This document shows, piece by piece, positions 8,094 through 18,103 of a DNA stretch of 64,000 nucleotides. Each line of letters starts with the position of its first letter. Within the stretch, counting starts at the first letter, position 1. The position numbers and the translations under genes were made by a program. Origin of the DNA: Sphingomonas sp. BK235. GTDB lineage: Bacteria > Pseudomonadota > Alphaproteobacteria > Sphingomonadales > Sphingomonadaceae. The notes below the pieces were generated by a model, which saw nothing but the letters and a program-made list of their open reading frames with translations, searched no databases and was not told the DNA's origin. The DNA is taken from the NCBI RefSeq assembly GCF_004345855.1, contig NZ_SLXN01000003.1, positions 496,001-560,000 of the forward strand, written 5' to 3'.

Positions 8094-11000
8094 TCAGAAG
8101 CGGGCGCGGACGCCCGCGGTGATCGATTCCTGATGATCGTCGCGCCCGGTCTGCGCCGATCCGGCCGCGAAGATCTCGATCGCGTCGCTCGGGCGATAGC
8201 CGACCCCGGCACTCGCGGTGCCGACCAGCTCGGCGCGGTCGGCGCCGACCCCGGCCAGCGTGCGCGGGCCACGATCATAGCCCGCCAGTGCGCGGACGCT
8301 CTCCCCCTGTAGCAGGTAGCGCGCGCCGAGCGCGACGAACGGGCGCCATGCTTCCGGCGACGCATCGCTCCGTTCCAGCGCGATACCGCCGTCGAGGAAG
8401 CCGGCGGTGTGGCGCTCGCGCCGGACGTCGAGCGCGAACACGCTGCCGCCCTGTTCCTTGGCGCGCGACCGGACGGTGTGGACATAGGTCACCCCGAGCC
8501 GCGGCGTCAGCGTCCAGTCATGGCCCACGTCGGCCGCGTAGAAGGCCGACAGGTCGCTCACCATGCTGTCGAGATCGAAGTGGCTCCACACCCGGCGCCC
8601 GTCGGGCAGCCAGCGGTGCGTCCGCGCGCGGCCCGCGTCGAAGATCAGCGAGGAGGAGAAGCCCAGCCCGCTGCCGCTGGCATAGCGCCCGTGCGCGCCC
8701 GTCACCAGACTGCCGACGCGGCTATGGGTGCCGAGGCCCTGGAGCTGCTGCTGGTTGGTCAGATTGCCCGCGAAGGCGCCGACCACCCAGCCGGCATCGG
8801 CGAAGCCGATCCCGCCCAGCGTGCCATATGCACTCCCCGTCGCGGGCGCGCTGCCCGTCGACGGATTGGCGCGCAGCGTGTGCCAGCTCCCGATCGCCTG
8901 GCCGAAGGTGAAGAGGCCGCTGTCGGTGCCATAAGGCGCGAACGCGGGGCCGCGCGCCGCATGGCTCAGGGTCAACGCGTCATCGACTCCGATCTGGGTC
9001 GCCGCCGCATAGGCCTGTGGCGTGAGCTGCGCGAAGGCCGCGGGCCGCGACAGCCCATCGTCGTCGTACAGGTTGGACCAATGGGCGGCGAGCGCCGGGC
9101 TGGCGCCGCGCACGATCCGCTGGTTGGCATAGTCGATGCTGCCGTTGACCAGCGGACTGAACTGCGCGCTGCGACCGAACAGGCCAAGCGCGCCGATCTG
9201 GCTGGCCGTCTGCGACAGCGCGAGCGCCGCACCCGCGGGCAGATCGAGCGTGTCATAGCTGCCGGTGATGCCCTTGGTGGTCGCGATCAGCGTGTAGCCG
9301 ACGCCAGGGCGGATCAGTGAGCCCGACGCGATCGACAGGGTCGCGCCCTTCTCGATGCGGAGCCCGCCATCGATCAGCAGTCTGTCCTGCGCCGTCCGGG
9401 TCAGCTCGAACAGCGAGCGCGACCCGTTCTGCAACGTGACGTTACCGATCACGCCCATCGTTCCGGGTGAGCTGCCGGGGGACAGCGTGCCGGCCACCAC
9501 GACATCGCCGCGGACGAGCCCGGCGGACCCGAAGGTGGCGGCCTTGCCGACGGTCACACGGCCCGTCTCGATCAGCGACCCCCGCAGGCCGACCAGGCTG
9601 CCGCCGGTGAGATCGATCCGCTTCGCCTGCGCCAGCCCGCTCACGGTCGCCGCTCCGCCGCTCACCGCGATCGAGTCGACGCCGTAGATGTCATGGAAAG
9701 CCGAGGTCGGGCTCGCGCTGCTCGCGATCACCCGGACGACGGAACGCCCAGCACCGCCGAAGACGCCACCGCTGACGACGCCGCCCGCGGCCGTGAACGT
9801 GGCGTCGCCGTCACCGAGCCAGACGCTGCCGTCGATCGTCCCGCTGTTGGTGACGCTGGCAACCTTGGACACCAGCGCGATGTCGCCGGAAATCTTGCCC
9901 TTGTTGACGATCGAGCTGTTTGTCGCGAGGCTGAAGATCGCGAAGAGGGGCGGCTTGTCCGAGCCCTGCGGGGTGTCGGACTTGACCTCGATCAGCCCAG
10001 CATTGTCGAGGTTGAAGGAAGCCGCGATGGCCGAGATCGCGACCGGGTTCGAGCCGATGGCGAGGATCTTGCCGGTACTGCTGTTGCTCACCGTTACCGT
10101 ACCCGTGAGCGTGGCGTTGAGGCGAAGCGCCTCGCCGACGATGCCGTCGCCGCCATCGCGCGTGCCGGTCGCATCCGCCGCGATCACACCGCTGTTGCTG
10201 ACGCTGAGCGCCCGGCTCGCGCCGGGAGCCGTCGTATCGCCCTCTCCGATCAGCGCGTAGATGGCTGGTCCGGAACCGGCGTGGCGGATCGTGCCACTAT
10301 TGTCGAGCCGCAGCGCGGTGGCGACACCTAGCGCGTCATTGGCCTTGATCGTGACGGTCGGTAGCGTCGACGTCGTGGTGACGATCGAGCCCGTGTTGCT
10401 CAGGGAAACAAGCAGCGGATTGCGGGCGCCGTCAGGACTGTTGAACGAGTCGAGCAACAGCGAACCGTCGATCGAGCCGCTGTTGGTCGTGACCACTTCT
10501 CCGCCCGTCGTCACCGCGAGGACGGCCACATCCGCGTCGGAGGCGTGGGAGGTCTGGCCATGGTTGTTGAGCACGAGCCCTTCGCTCTGCACGATAGAGA
10601 CTGCGGGGCCGGTCGTGGCGGTGATGGTCCCGTCATTGTCGAGGCGGTGGAGCGCGCCGTGGAAGCCGCCGCTCAGCTTGCCCTTGTTCTGGAAGCTGCC
10701 GAGCAGCGTGCCGGCGTCGAGATCGGGTGACGCGACCGACCATATCGTGCCCGTGATATCGGCCTTGTTGACGATGCTGCCGTCGCCATCCAGCAAGATG
10801 GGCCGCCCGATCGGCGCTGCCGCTTCGATCGTCGCGACGGTGCCGCTGCCCAGCGCCCGAACACCCTCGAGCTCGAAGTCGCCGGGCCGATCGGTGCCGA
10901 GCGTGACGGTGCCGCTCGTCTTGCGCGCGTGAATGTACGTGTCGAGACCGGCGCCGCCCACGACCGTGCCCGTGACCTTGCTGTTCTCGCCCTCGACGAA

Positions 11001-11936
11001 CACATCGTCGCCGGCGCCAAGGCTCACGTTGCCGTCGATCGATCCCCAGTTCGCGACCACGTCGCCGCCGGCACCGAGCACCACGTCACCGATGATCGCG
11101 CCGGTGTTGGTGATGCGATTGTCGCCGCCCGAGGCGAAGATCGCGACATGATCCCCTCCTGCCGCCGACACGGCGGAGATCGTGCCCGCGTTCGACAGCG
11201 TCAGATTGCCGCCCAGGATGCCGATGGTGATGGCCGAGCTACCCTTCGCCGAGATCAGTCCGCCCGCGTCGTTGGTGACGCTGATGCGGCTCTCGGCGGC
11301 CGGATCGATGAGGAGCAGGGCGGTGGCGAAAACGTTCGGGTCCGTCGTCAGGTCGAAGTCGGCCTTGATCGTGCCGCTGTTATGAATCTTCCAGTCGGCG
11401 GCCAGCGCCGGCGTCTGGCTGTAATTGTAGCGAGTGAGTGTCAGCGCCGTGGAAGAGTTCGACGTCGTGAGGGTGCCGCTGTTGTCGAGCGAGACGGTCG
11501 CGCCCACGCCCTTGAAGTCGAAGCCGGTCAGCCGGGTGCCTCCCGCGATCGTGCCGGAGTTGACGAGGCTGAGCGTCAACGGTCCCGTCGCGTCCGCGCT
11601 GTCGTTTGACGCGTAAAGAGTGGTTTTGCCCAGGATGGTGCCGCTGTTGTTGGCCCGCACCGAACCGCCGGTCGCCCATAGCAGAACCGACGTGCCCGTC
11701 CGTGGACTGGCCGAGACCACACCCTTGTTCGAGAAGTCGATCGGGCCGCTCTCGATATCGAACGTCGGGGGGAGCAACGCGCTGTCGTCAGCCGCGCTGC
11801 TACGCACCGCCGACGCCTCGCCGGACGACGCGCGCGCATGGGCGACCGGCGCGTTGACAAGTGCCGCCAGCAGTATCGCGGTCGTCTGAAGCGCGCGATG
11901 CCGCACGCGGCGCGAACTATCCACCTTTACGTCCAT
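8094..11936 (-). CDS. Autotransporter with C-terminal beta-barrel
   Basis: This is a type V secretion protein: a secreted beta-helical passenger exported through its own outer-membrane barrel. I start it at the ATG of MDVKVDSSRRVRHRALQT, which follows an AAGGGAAG ribosome site, giving 1280 residues. A signal peptide (about residues 1-35) ends PVAHARA. The passenger contains many short beta-helix units built on an N-S/N-G-T-I pattern (NSGTI, NAGTIS, NKGKISG). It closes with GTLSPGSSPGTMGV, typical of autotransporter passenger ends. The last 260 or so residues form the barrel, ending VRARF with the terminal phenylalanine used for outer-membrane assembly. The adhesive or other role of the passenger cannot be told from sequence. 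Confidence 0.9.
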   Translation of the reverse strand: MDVKVDSSRRVRHRALQTTAILLAALVNAPVAHARASSGEASAVRSSAADDSALLPPTFDIESGPIDFSNKGVVSASPRTGTSVLLWATGGSVRANNSGTILGKTTLYASNDSADATGPLTLSLVNSGTIAGGTRLTGFDFKGVGATVSLDNSGTLTTSNSSTALTLTRYNYSQTPALAADWKIHNSGTIKADFDLTTDPNVFATALLLIDPAAESRISVTNDAGGLISAKGSSAITIGILGGNLTLSNAGTISAVSAAGGDHVAIFASGGDNRITNTGAIIGDVVLGAGGDVVANWGSIDGNVSLGAGDDVFVEGENSKVTGTVVGGAGLDTYIHARKTSGTVTLGTDRPGDFELEGVRALGSGTVATIEAAAPIGRPILLDGDGSIVNKADITGTIWSVASPDLDAGTLLGSFQNKGKLSGGFHGALHRLDNDGTITATTGPAVSIVQSEGLVLNNHGQTSHASDADVAVLAVTTGGEVVTTNSGSIDGSLLLDSFNSPDGARNPLLVSLSNTGSIVTTTSTLPTVTIKANDALGVATALRLDNSGTIRHAGSGPAIYALIGEGDTTAPGASRALSVSNSGVIAADATGTRDGGDGIVGEALRLNATLTGTVTVSNSSTGKILAIGSNPVAISAIAASFNLDNAGLIEVKSDTPQGSDKPPLFAIFSLATNSSIVNKGKISGDIALVSKVASVTNSGTIDGSVWLGDGDATFTAAGGVVSGGVFGGAGRSVVRVIASSASPTSAFHDIYGVDSIAVSGGAATVSGLAQAKRIDLTGGSLVGLRGSLIETGRVTVGKAATFGSAGLVRGDVVVAGTLSPGSSPGTMGVIGNVTLQNGSRSLFELTRTAQDRLLIDGGLRIEKGATLSIASGSLIRPGVGYTLIATTKGITGSYDTLDLPAGAALALSQTASQIGALGLFGRSAQFSPLVNGSIDYANQRIVRGASPALAAHWSNLYDDDGLSRPAAFAQLTPQAYAAATQIGVDDALTLSHAARGPAFAPYGTDSGLFTFGQAIGSWHTLRANPSTGSAPATGSAYGTLGGIGFADAGWVVGAFAGNLTNQQQLQGLGTHSRVGSLVTGAHGRYASGSGLGFSSSLIFDAGRARTHRWLPDGRRVWSHFDLDSMVSDLSAFYAADVGHDWTLTPRLGVTYVHTVRSRAKEQGGSVFALDVRRERHTAGFLDGGIALERSDASPEAWRPFVALGARYLLQGESVRALAGYDRGPRTLAGVGADRAELVGTASAGVGYRPSDAIEIFAAGSAQTGRDDHQESITAGVRARF

Positions 11937-12296
11937 GATCTTCCCTTGGGCGATGATTTCAACCACCCTGCTGTATAGATAAGACCAAGGGACATGGTGG
12001 GATCGTCTGACCCAAAAGAGCGAGGGTCATGGATACGTCATGGAAAATGATGGTCGTTGCTAAAAAGCAACGATACTCAAGTGTCTGTAGGTCCGGCTGG
12101 ATTGATGCGCGCCCGGCGGATCGTCGCCGCGCAATCGGTGCGGGCGACCCGGATCGTTGGCGTCGATGTCGGCGTCGGCGCCGCGGCATGGGTCGCGACG
12201 CCGGGCGAGGGCGTCAGATGGTCGGATCGGGGCGCGGCGCGACGATGCGGTGGTGCGCCGGCGCGGCCGTCCGGAAGATCGGATCGCCCTTCGGCG
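11937..12296. other. Gene-free stretch upstream of the autotransporter gene
   Basis: No convincing gene is present. The part near 12000-12090 is noticeably less GC-rich than its surroundings and presumably holds the autotransporter promoter. A hairpin at 12055-12072 is described separately. Short frames here have arginine-rich shadow-like composition. Confidence 0.6.
12055..12072. other. Short perfect hairpin
   Basis: CGTTGCT (12055-12061) and AGCAACG (12066-12072) form a 7-base stem around an AAAA loop. It lies in the AT-richer leader area about 120 bases upstream of the autotransporter start. It may be a 5'-leader structure or a weak terminator for upstream transcription; no T run follows. 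Confidence 0.4.
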
Positions 12297-12608
12297 TCAG
12301 CGCATCGCGGCGAGCGCGCAGGGGTAGAGCGACGCGGGCAGTTCCTGCGCGAACTTGGCGCCGACGCGCCCGCCGAGCGACCAGCGGATCTCCGCGGTCC
12401 GGTCACCGATGACGGGAAGGGTCAGGACGACGCGCTCGCCGATCGACAGGTCCGCCTCGGCACGGGCCATGAAGCCGTTGAGCGAGGCGTTCACCACCGT
12501 CACCGAGTGGCGCGCGCCGCCGGCGTCGAACAGCCAGGTGCGGCACAACGTCTCGTCGCGCGGCTCGACGCGATCCTCATAGGCCATCATCGCAGAACGC
12601 GCGACCAT
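12297..12608 (-). CDS. PilZ domain protein
   Basis: This is a 103-residue single-domain PilZ protein, expected to bind cyclic di-GMP. Both ligand motifs are visible: RVEPR (RxxxR, about residues 13-17) and NASLNG (N/D-x-S-x-x-G, about residues 40-45), followed by beta-strands such as GERVVLTLPVIG. It has no membrane segment and no second domain, so it probably works as an adaptor whose partner is unknown. It is monocistronic as far as can be seen, downstream of tyrS on the same strand with an 80-base gap. Confidence 0.85.
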   Translation of the reverse strand: MVARSAMMAYEDRVEPRDETLCRTWLFDAGGARHSVTVVNASLNGFMARAEADLSIGERVVLTLPVIGDRTAEIRWSLGGRVGAKFAQELPASLYPCALAAMR

Positions 12609-12688
12609 CCGGCTTCTCCCGCACTAACAGCCCCTTCGTATACGGGCGGCCAGTTAACGCGGGATGAGCGCGCGGCGAAGGAAGAGGG

Positions 12689-13915
12689 TTAAGCCGGGTT
12701 CACCAACCCGTGGTGCTTCTTGCCCGCCGAGACGCGCACCGGTGCGCCCGCGAGCGCGATCACCGCGGCCTCGTCGCTGACCTTCTCGCCGTCGACGCGC
12801 GCGCCGCCGCCCTTGATCAGCCGGCGCGCCTCGCCCTTCGATGTCGCGAACCCCAGCGCCACCAGCGCGTCGACCAGCGGCAGCGCACCGCTCGCGCTGA
12901 TCGACGGCAGCGCCGCGCCGCTCGCGCCCTCCTCGAAGGTGCGGCGCGCGGTCTCGGCCGCCTCCTCCGCGGCGGCGCGGCCGCGGCACATCGCGGTGGC
13001 CTCGTTGGCGAGCACCTTCTTGGCCTCGTTGATCTCGGCGCCCGCCAGCGTCTCCAGCCGGGCGATCTCGTCGAGCGGCAGGTCGGTGAACAGCCGCAGG
13101 AAGCGCCCGACGTCGCGGTCGTCGGTGTTGCGCCAGAACTGCCAGTAATCGAAGTGCGGCAGCTGGTCCTCGTGGAGCCACACCGCGCCCGCCACGGTCT
13201 TGCCCATCTTCTGCCCGTCGGCGGTGGTGAGCAGCGGCGTGGTGACGCCATAGACCTCGGTGCCGTCCATCCGCCGCGCCAGCTCGACGCCGTTGACGAT
13301 ATTGCCCCATTGGTCGCTGCCGCCCATCTGCAGCCGCACGCCCTGCCGCCGCGCCAGCTCGCGGAAGTCATAGCCCTGCAGGATCATGTAGTTGAATTCG
13401 AGGAAGCTGAGCGACTGCTCGCGATCCAGCCGCAGCTTGACCGAGTCGAAGCTGAGCATGCGGTTGACGCTGAAATGCTGCCCCACCTCGCGCAGGAAGG
13501 GGATGTACTCGAGCCGGTCGAGCCACTCGGCGTTGTTGACCATCACCGCGTCGCTCGGCCCGTCGCCGAACGTCAGGAAGCGTTCGAAGATGCGCTGGAT
13601 GCCCGCGATATTGGCAGCGATCACGTCCTCGCCGGCGAGCTTGCGCGCCTCGTCCTTGAAGCTGGGATCGCCGATCTTGCCCGTGCCGCCGCCCATCAGC
13701 ACCACCGGCTTGTGGCCGGTCTGCTGGAGCCGGCGGAGCAGCATGATCTGCACCAGGCTGCCGACATGGAGCGAGGGGGCGGTCGGGTCGAAGCCGATAT
13801 AGCCCGGCACCACCGCGCGAAGCGCCAGCGCGTCCAGCGCGGCGGCGTCGGTGAGCTGGTGGAGATAGCCGCGCGCGGACAGCAGGCGGAGCAGGTCGGA
13901 CTGATAGTCGGTCAT
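12689..13915 (-). CDS. tyrS: Tyrosine-tRNA ligase
   Basis: This class I aminoacyl-tRNA synthetase charges tRNA-Tyr. The 408 residues match the bacterial TyrRS length. The HIGH-like signature is present in [14 protein letters not shown] (about residues 45-58). The tyrosine-binding region includes [20 protein letters not shown]. The KMSKS-like loop is KMGKT (about residue 235). A C-terminal S4 RNA-binding domain ([20 protein letters not shown]) follows. The start is the ATG of [12 protein letters not shown]. The stop lies 80 bases before the PilZ gene. Confidence 0.96.
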   Translation of the reverse strand: MTDYQSDLLRLLSARGYLHQLTDAAALDALALRAVVPGYIGFDPTAPSLHVGSLVQIMLLRRLQQTGHKPVVLMGGGTGKIGDPSFKDEARKLAGEDVIAANIAGIQRIFERFLTFGDGPSDAVMVNNAEWLDRLEYIPFLREVGQHFSVNRMLSFDSVKLRLDREQSLSFLEFNYMILQGYDFRELARRQGVRLQMGGSDQWGNIVNGVELARRMDGTEVYGVTTPLLTTADGQKMGKTVAGAVWLHEDQLPHFDYWQFWRNTDDRDVGRFLRLFTDLPLDEIARLETLAGAEINEAKKVLANEATAMCRGRAAAEEAAETARRTFEEGASGAALPSISASGALPLVDALVALGFATSKGEARRLIKGGGARVDGEKVSDEAAVIALAGAPVRVSAGKKHHGLVNPA

Positions 13916-13939
13916 GATGCCGCGGGCGTTACACGCGCG

Positions 13940-15049
13940 TCAGCGGTGCGGCAATTGCGTCGTCGGATCGACCGGGGTGCGGCCACGGCGCAGCTCGAAG
14001 TGAAGCTCGGGGCGGTCGGCATAGCCGCTCTCGCCGCTGCGCGCGATCACCTGGCCCTTCCTCACCGCCTGGCCGCGCTGGACGAGCAAGGTGCCGGCGT
14101 GGCCGTAGACCGAGGTCCAGCCCCCACCGTGGCGCACGATCACCAGCCCGCCGAGCGCTGGCACCTCCGAACCGACATAGGCGACCGTGCCGTCGGCGAT
14201 CGCGCGCACCGGCGTGTCGAGCGGGATCGCGATCTTGATCCCGTCGTTGCGCTCGCCGGTCGCGCCGGGGCCGAAGCGGCGCACGATCGTGCCGTCGACC
14301 GGCCAGACGAAGCGGCCAGGCAGCGCCGCGGGCGCCACCGTCGCGGCGCTCGGCGCGAGCACGCGGCGGGCGCTCGCCACCGGTGTGGCGGGGGCCTGAC
14401 CTGCCACCACCGCGGGTTCGCCGCCGGTGAGGATCGTGTCGACGTCGAGCGTGAAGGCGGCGGCGCGCTCGGCCGCGCTGACCGGAGCGCCCGGCGCTCG
14501 CGGGATCAGCACGCGCTGACCGGCGCGGAGCAGGTAGGGTTCGTCCAGCGCGTTGGCGGCGATGACCTCGCCCCACGGCACGCCATAGGCGCGCGCGATC
14601 GCGATGCCGGTCTGGCCGGCGCGGACGAGATGGTAGCGGCCGCCGGGAATGGCGAGCGTCTGGCCGGCACGGACGGGGTAGGGCGGGGCGAGCGCGTTGG
14701 CGCGCGCGATCGCATCGACCCCCGCGCCGGTGCGCGCCGCGATCGCACCGAGCGTGTCGCCGGCGCGGACGGTGTAGCGCTGCGCCGCGACAGCGCGGGC
14801 GTCGGGTGCGACCGGCCGTGCCTCCCAGGCGGGGCGCGGCGCGGGGAGCTGGGCGACGTCGCGGCTGGCGCCGGTGGAGGGCGCTTTCTGTTCCTCGGCG
14901 GGCGGCACCGGTTCGGGCTCAGGCTCATCCGCGGGGAGGGGAGCGGGCGCCTCGGCCGGCGGCGCTGGCGCGGGGCGCTCGGCGGCGGGGATGCAGCCCG
15001 CGAGCAGCAGCGCCAGCGTCGCCGCGCGACTCACGCCCGCGTCACGCAC
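13940..15049 (-). CDS. NlpD-like LysM/M23 lipoprotein
   Basis: This is a probable amidase activator acting on septal peptidoglycan. A lipobox (LALLLAGC) is followed by a proline-rich linker and two LysM modules (YTVRAGDTLGAIAARTGAG; YHLVRAGQTGIAIARAYGV). A C-terminal M23 domain follows. The first zinc motif HxxxD is replaced by NDGIKIAI, as in the non-catalytic NlpD/EnvC class, while SVYGHAG and LHFELR remain. The start is uncertain: a GTG at 15049 (used here) or one at 15034, both just after surE. The surE-then-NlpD-like order matches the E. coli surE-pcm-nlpD neighbourhood. Confidence 0.85.
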   Translation of the reverse strand: MRDAGVSRAATLALLLAGCIPAAERPAPAPPAEAPAPLPADEPEPEPVPPAEEQKAPSTGASRDVAQLPAPRPAWEARPVAPDARAVAAQRYTVRAGDTLGAIAARTGAGVDAIARANALAPPYPVRAGQTLAIPGGRYHLVRAGQTGIAIARAYGVPWGEVIAANALDEPYLLRAGQRVLIPRAPGAPVSAAERAAAFTLDVDTILTGGEPAVVAGQAPATPVASARRVLAPSAATVAPAALPGRFVWPVDGTIVRRFGPGATGERNDGIKIAIPLDTPVRAIADGTVAYVGSEVPALGGLVIVRHGGGWTSVYGHAGTLLVQRGQAVRKGQVIARSGESGYADRPELHFELRRGRTPVDPTTQLPHR

Positions 15050-15054
15050 CCGGC

Positions 15055-15819
15055 TCAGCCATAAGCGCGCGCGAGCGGCTCGAGCGAGGCGTGGCGGGTG
15101 AGGTCGAGCTGGAGCGGGGTCACCGTGATCCAGCCTTCCGCCACCGAGGCGAGATCGCTCTCGCCCGGCGCCGCGACGGCGACCTTGCCGAGCGCGAGCC
15201 AGTGATAGTCGTGGCCGCGCGGGTCGGTGCGCGTCTCGAAGCGCGCGCGACCGTAGTCGCGCAGTCCCTGTGGCACGATGCGGATGCCGCGCACCGGGCC
15301 GACGTCCGGCGCGGGGAAGTTGACGTTGACCATCGAGCGCGGCGCCCAGTCGGTGTCGAGCAGCGGGCGCAGCACGCGCTCGCCCCATGCCTCCGCGGCG
15401 GCGAAGGAGACGTCCTCGCCCGGCGCGAGCGCGCCATATTTCTGGCTCAGCGCGATCGACCGGATGCCCGCGAGCGCGCCCTCCATCGCGGCCGCGACGG
15501 TGCCCGAGTACATCACGTCTTCGGCGAGATTGCCGCCGCGGTTGACGCCGGAGAGGATGAGGTCGGGCGGCGTCTCGCGCATCACCTCGGCCAGCGCGAA
15601 CATCACCGCGTCGGTCGGCGTGCCGCCGACGGCGTAGCGGCGCGCGTCGAAGCGCCGCACGCGCAGCGGCTTGGTAAGCGAGAGCGAGCGGCCGGTGCCG
15701 GACTGTTCGTCGGCGGGCGCACACACCCAGACGTCGTCGGAGAGCTGAGCGGCGATACGCTCGAGCACGGCGAGGCCGGGGGCGTGATAGCCGTCGTCGT
15801 TGCTGAGGAGGATGCGCAT
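15055..15819 (-). CDS. surE: 5'/3'-nucleotidase SurE
   Basis: SurE is a metal-dependent phosphatase that releases phosphate from nucleoside monophosphates. The 254 residues begin MRILLSNDDGYHAPGL, which carries the SNDDG metal-binding motif (residues 6-10). Further hallmarks are the PADEQSGTGRSL loop, GTPTDAVMFAL and SGVNRGGNLAEDVMYSGTVA. I start at this ATG rather than 34 codons upstream, because homologues begin with the MRIL strand. The gene is 5 bases upstream of the NlpD-like gene, and the pair is likely one transcript. Confidence 0.95.
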   Translation of the reverse strand: MRILLSNDDGYHAPGLAVLERIAAQLSDDVWVCAPADEQSGTGRSLSLTKPLRVRRFDARRYAVGGTPTDAVMFALAEVMRETPPDLILSGVNRGGNLAEDVMYSGTVAAAMEGALAGIRSIALSQKYGALAPGEDVSFAAAEAWGERVLRPLLDTDWAPRSMVNVNFPAPDVGPVRGIRIVPQGLRDYGRARFETRTDPRGHDYHWLALGKVAVAAPGESDLASVAEGWITVTPLQLDLTRHASLEPLARAYG

Positions 15820-15885
15820 CAGCTCAGATCTTCTCCGCGCGGGGAAAAGCGTGGCGAAATACCTCGACTTGACTGTTGCTTGATG

Positions 15886-15973
15886 GTGTTCCGGCGAAAG
15901 CCGGAACCCAGAGCCAAGCAAAACAGCGGCTCATATTGCACGCGGCTCTGGGCTCCTGCCTACGCAGGAGCAC
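15886..15973. repeat. Dispersed palindromic repeat, family A, copy 1
   Basis: Two small hairpins (GTTCCGGCGAAAGCCGGAAC and GCTCCTGCCTACGCAGGAGC) are joined through inverted CCAGAGCC/GGCTCTGG segments. It lies between serS and surE. It is closely related, including the flanking GTCGCGACGATCC-like sequence, to the copy at 32787-32873 on the opposite strand. Confidence 0.85.
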
Positions 15974-16026
15974 GAAAAGGAAAGTCGCGACGATCCTTGT
16001 GCCGGTAAGGATCGAGCGCAAGCCCA

Positions 16027-17307
16027 TCACGCCATCGGCTCCAGCAGCGTCAGCCCGCCGAGATACGGCCGCAGCACCTCGGGTACCGCCACCGCACCGC
16101 TCTCCTGCTGGTAATTCTCCAGCACCGCCACAAGCGTCCGTCCGACCGCCAGCCCCGAGCCGTTGAGCGTGTGGACGAAACGCGTCGCCTTCTCCCCCTC
16201 CGGTCGATAGCGCGCGTTCATCCGCCGCGCCTGAAAGTCGGTGCAGGTCGAGCAACTCGAGATCTCGCGGTAGCGCGCCTGGCCCGGCAGCCACACCTCC
16301 AGGTCATAGGTGCGCGCCGCGGTGAAGCCCATGTCACCCGAACACAATTTCATCCGGCGATAGGCCAGGCCGAGCGCGTCGAGCACGCCCTCGGCGCAGG
16401 TGGTCATCCGCTCGTGCTCGGCCTCGCTCGCCTCGGGCGCGACGATCGACACCATCTCGACCTTGTCGAACTGATGCTGGCGGATATAGCCGCGCGTGTC
16501 GCGCCCGGCCGCGCCCGCCTCGGAGCGGAAGCACGGCGTCAGCGCGGCGAAGCGCAGCGGCAGCACCTCCTCGCTCAGGATCTGCTCGCGCACGATGTTG
16601 GTCAGCGACACCTCGGCGGTGGGGATCAGCCAGCGCCCGTCGGTGGTGCGGAACAGGTCCTCCGCGAACTTGGGCAGCTGGCCCGTGCCGAACACCGCCT
16701 CGTCGCGCACCAGCAGCGGCGGCGCGACCTCCTCATAGCCGTGCTCGCGCGTCAGCCGGTCGAGCATGAACTGGCCGAGCGCGCGTTGCAGCCGCGCCGC
16801 GGGGCCGCGCACCAGCGTGAAGCGCGAACCCGCGATCGCCGCGCCGGTCTCGAAGTCGAGCCCGAGCGCCGGGCCGATCGCGTCATGCTCGCGCGCCGCG
16901 AAGCCGAGGTCGGGGCGCGTGCCGCGCTCGTGCACCAGCTGGTTGTCGTCCTCGTCGGCGCCGTCGGGCACGTCCGCATAGGGCAGGTTGGGCAGCGCCG
17001 CGAGCACGGTGTCGAGCTCGGCGCCGAGCCGCGCCTCCTCGGCTTCCAGCTCGGGCAGCCGCTGCTTGAGCGTGGCCACCTCGACCATCAGCGCCTGCGC
17101 CGCCGCCTCGTCGCGGCTCGCCTTGGCCGCGCCGATCGCCTTGGAGGCCTCGTTGCGGCGCGCCTGCGCTCCTTGCGCCTCGGTGATCAGCTCGCGCCGG
17201 CGCTTGTCGAGCGCGACGATCGCCGCGGCAGAGGGAGCGGCACCGCGCCGCGCCAGTGCGGCGTCGAAGGCGTCGGGGGCGTCGCGGATCAGGCGGATGT
17301 CGTGCAT
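16027..17307 (-). CDS. serS: Serine-tRNA ligase
   Basis: This class II synthetase charges tRNA-Ser (and tRNA-Sec where present). It has 426 residues from the ATG of [14 protein letters not shown]; the 12 extra upstream codons are not found in the family. The N-terminal coiled-coil arm that grips the tRNA spans about residues 30-100 ([20 protein letters not shown] onward). The class II motifs follow: [20 protein letters not shown] (motif 2) and [18 protein letters not shown] (motif 3). The TFE-like serine loop appears as TAEVSLTN. A family A repeat lies downstream, before surE. Confidence 0.96.
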   Translation of the reverse strand: MHDIRLIRDAPDAFDAALARRGAAPSAAAIVALDKRRRELITEAQGAQARRNEASKAIGAAKASRDEAAAQALMVEVATLKQRLPELEAEEARLGAELDTVLAALPNLPYADVPDGADEDDNQLVHERGTRPDLGFAAREHDAIGPALGLDFETGAAIAGSRFTLVRGPAARLQRALGQFMLDRLTREHGYEEVAPPLLVRDEAVFGTGQLPKFAEDLFRTTDGRWLIPTAEVSLTNIVREQILSEEVLPLRFAALTPCFRSEAGAAGRDTRGYIRQHQFDKVEMVSIVAPEASEAEHERMTTCAEGVLDALGLAYRRMKLCSGDMGFTAARTYDLEVWLPGQARYREISSCSTCTDFQARRMNARYRPEGEKATRFVHTLNGSGLAVGRTLVAVLENYQQESGAVAVPEVLRPYLGGLTLLEPMA

Positions 17308-17402
17308 GCGCCGCGCTATGGCCGGGGCGTTGCGGCGAGGCAACCCGGCGCACGTCCGCCGCGTTCACGCCCCACACCCGCACGGACAGAGGAGAATGAG
17401 CG

Positions 17403-17912
17403 ATGCAGGTACCCCATGACTCGGTGGTGCTGGTGGCGGACGGGCGCAAGCTGCTGTTCCTGCGCAACGAGGGCGACGACGTTCACCCCAACCTGACGGT
17501 CGAGCACGCCGAGGAGCGCGCGAACCCGGCCAACCGTGACCAGAAGACCGACGCCGCGGGCGGCAGCTCGTCGACGCAGAGCGGCGCCGGCGCGCCGCGC
17601 GTCGCGCAGGGTGGGTCGGGTCACGCGCAGGGCGGTGGCGCGCAGTTCGCACCGTCGCGCGGCAGCATGGAGGAGACCGACTTCCACCAGCTCGAGGAGG
17701 ACCGGTTCGCCGCCGACGCCGCCGATCTGCTCAAGCGCCGCGCGCTCGCCAACGATTTCGAGTCGCTGATCGTGGTCGCGCCGCCCAAGACGCTGGGCGA
17801 GCTGCGCAAACATTATCACAAGGAGGTCAGCCAGCGGCTCACCGGCGAGCTGAGCAAGGACCTGACCGGGCACACCATTCCCGACATCGAACAGGCGCTG
17901 CTCTCGGCCTGA
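17403..17912 (+). CDS. Host-attachment family protein
   Basis: The 169-residue protein resembles the family named for attachment to host cells (Pfam Host_attach) in alphaproteobacteria. The fold is recognisable from the N-terminal strand (DSVVLVADGRKLLFLRNEG), the FHQLEEDRFAADAADLLKR helix, SLIVVAPPKTLGELRKHYHK, and the C-terminal ELSKDLTGHTIPDIEQAL. The central Gly/Ser/Ala-rich segment (about residues 45-90) looks disordered. It has no signal peptide, so it is presumably cytoplasmic despite the family name, and the biochemical role is unknown. A strong AGAGGAGAA ribosome site precedes the ATG. It is divergent from serS. Confidence 0.8.
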   Translation: MQVPHDSVVLVADGRKLLFLRNEGDDVHPNLTVEHAEERANPANRDQKTDAAGGSSSTQSGAGAPRVAQGGSGHAQGGGAQFAPSRGSMEETDFHQLEEDRFAADAADLLKRRALANDFESLIVVAPPKTLGELRKHYHKEVSQRLTGELSKDLTGHTIPDIEQALLSA

Positions 17913-18103
17913 TCGCGCCGGCGTCGCACCCGGCGCCGTCCCATCCTCGCACACATAGCGCGCCGCGCTGTTCATGACACGGACAGGGCGGCGCGGCTAG
18001 GCGCGCGTGCTCGCTTGTGGTGACCGGCCCGCGCGACTATAGGCGCCCCGGAGGGGGCGCACAGCGGTGCTAACGACATCCTGGGCGCAGCGGGAGTAAG
18101 TCG

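Noticed and set aside
8094..11936. Repeated units suggesting a CRISPR-like or satellite array
   Set aside because: The repeats are protein-level beta-helix repeats in one long frame, with no constant direct repeat and unique spacers at DNA level.
12710..15064. A 784-codon open frame on the + strand opposite tyrS and the NlpD-like gene
   Set aside because: The minus strand encodes two well-recognised proteins across the same bases; the + strand product is compositionally skewed and matches nothing.
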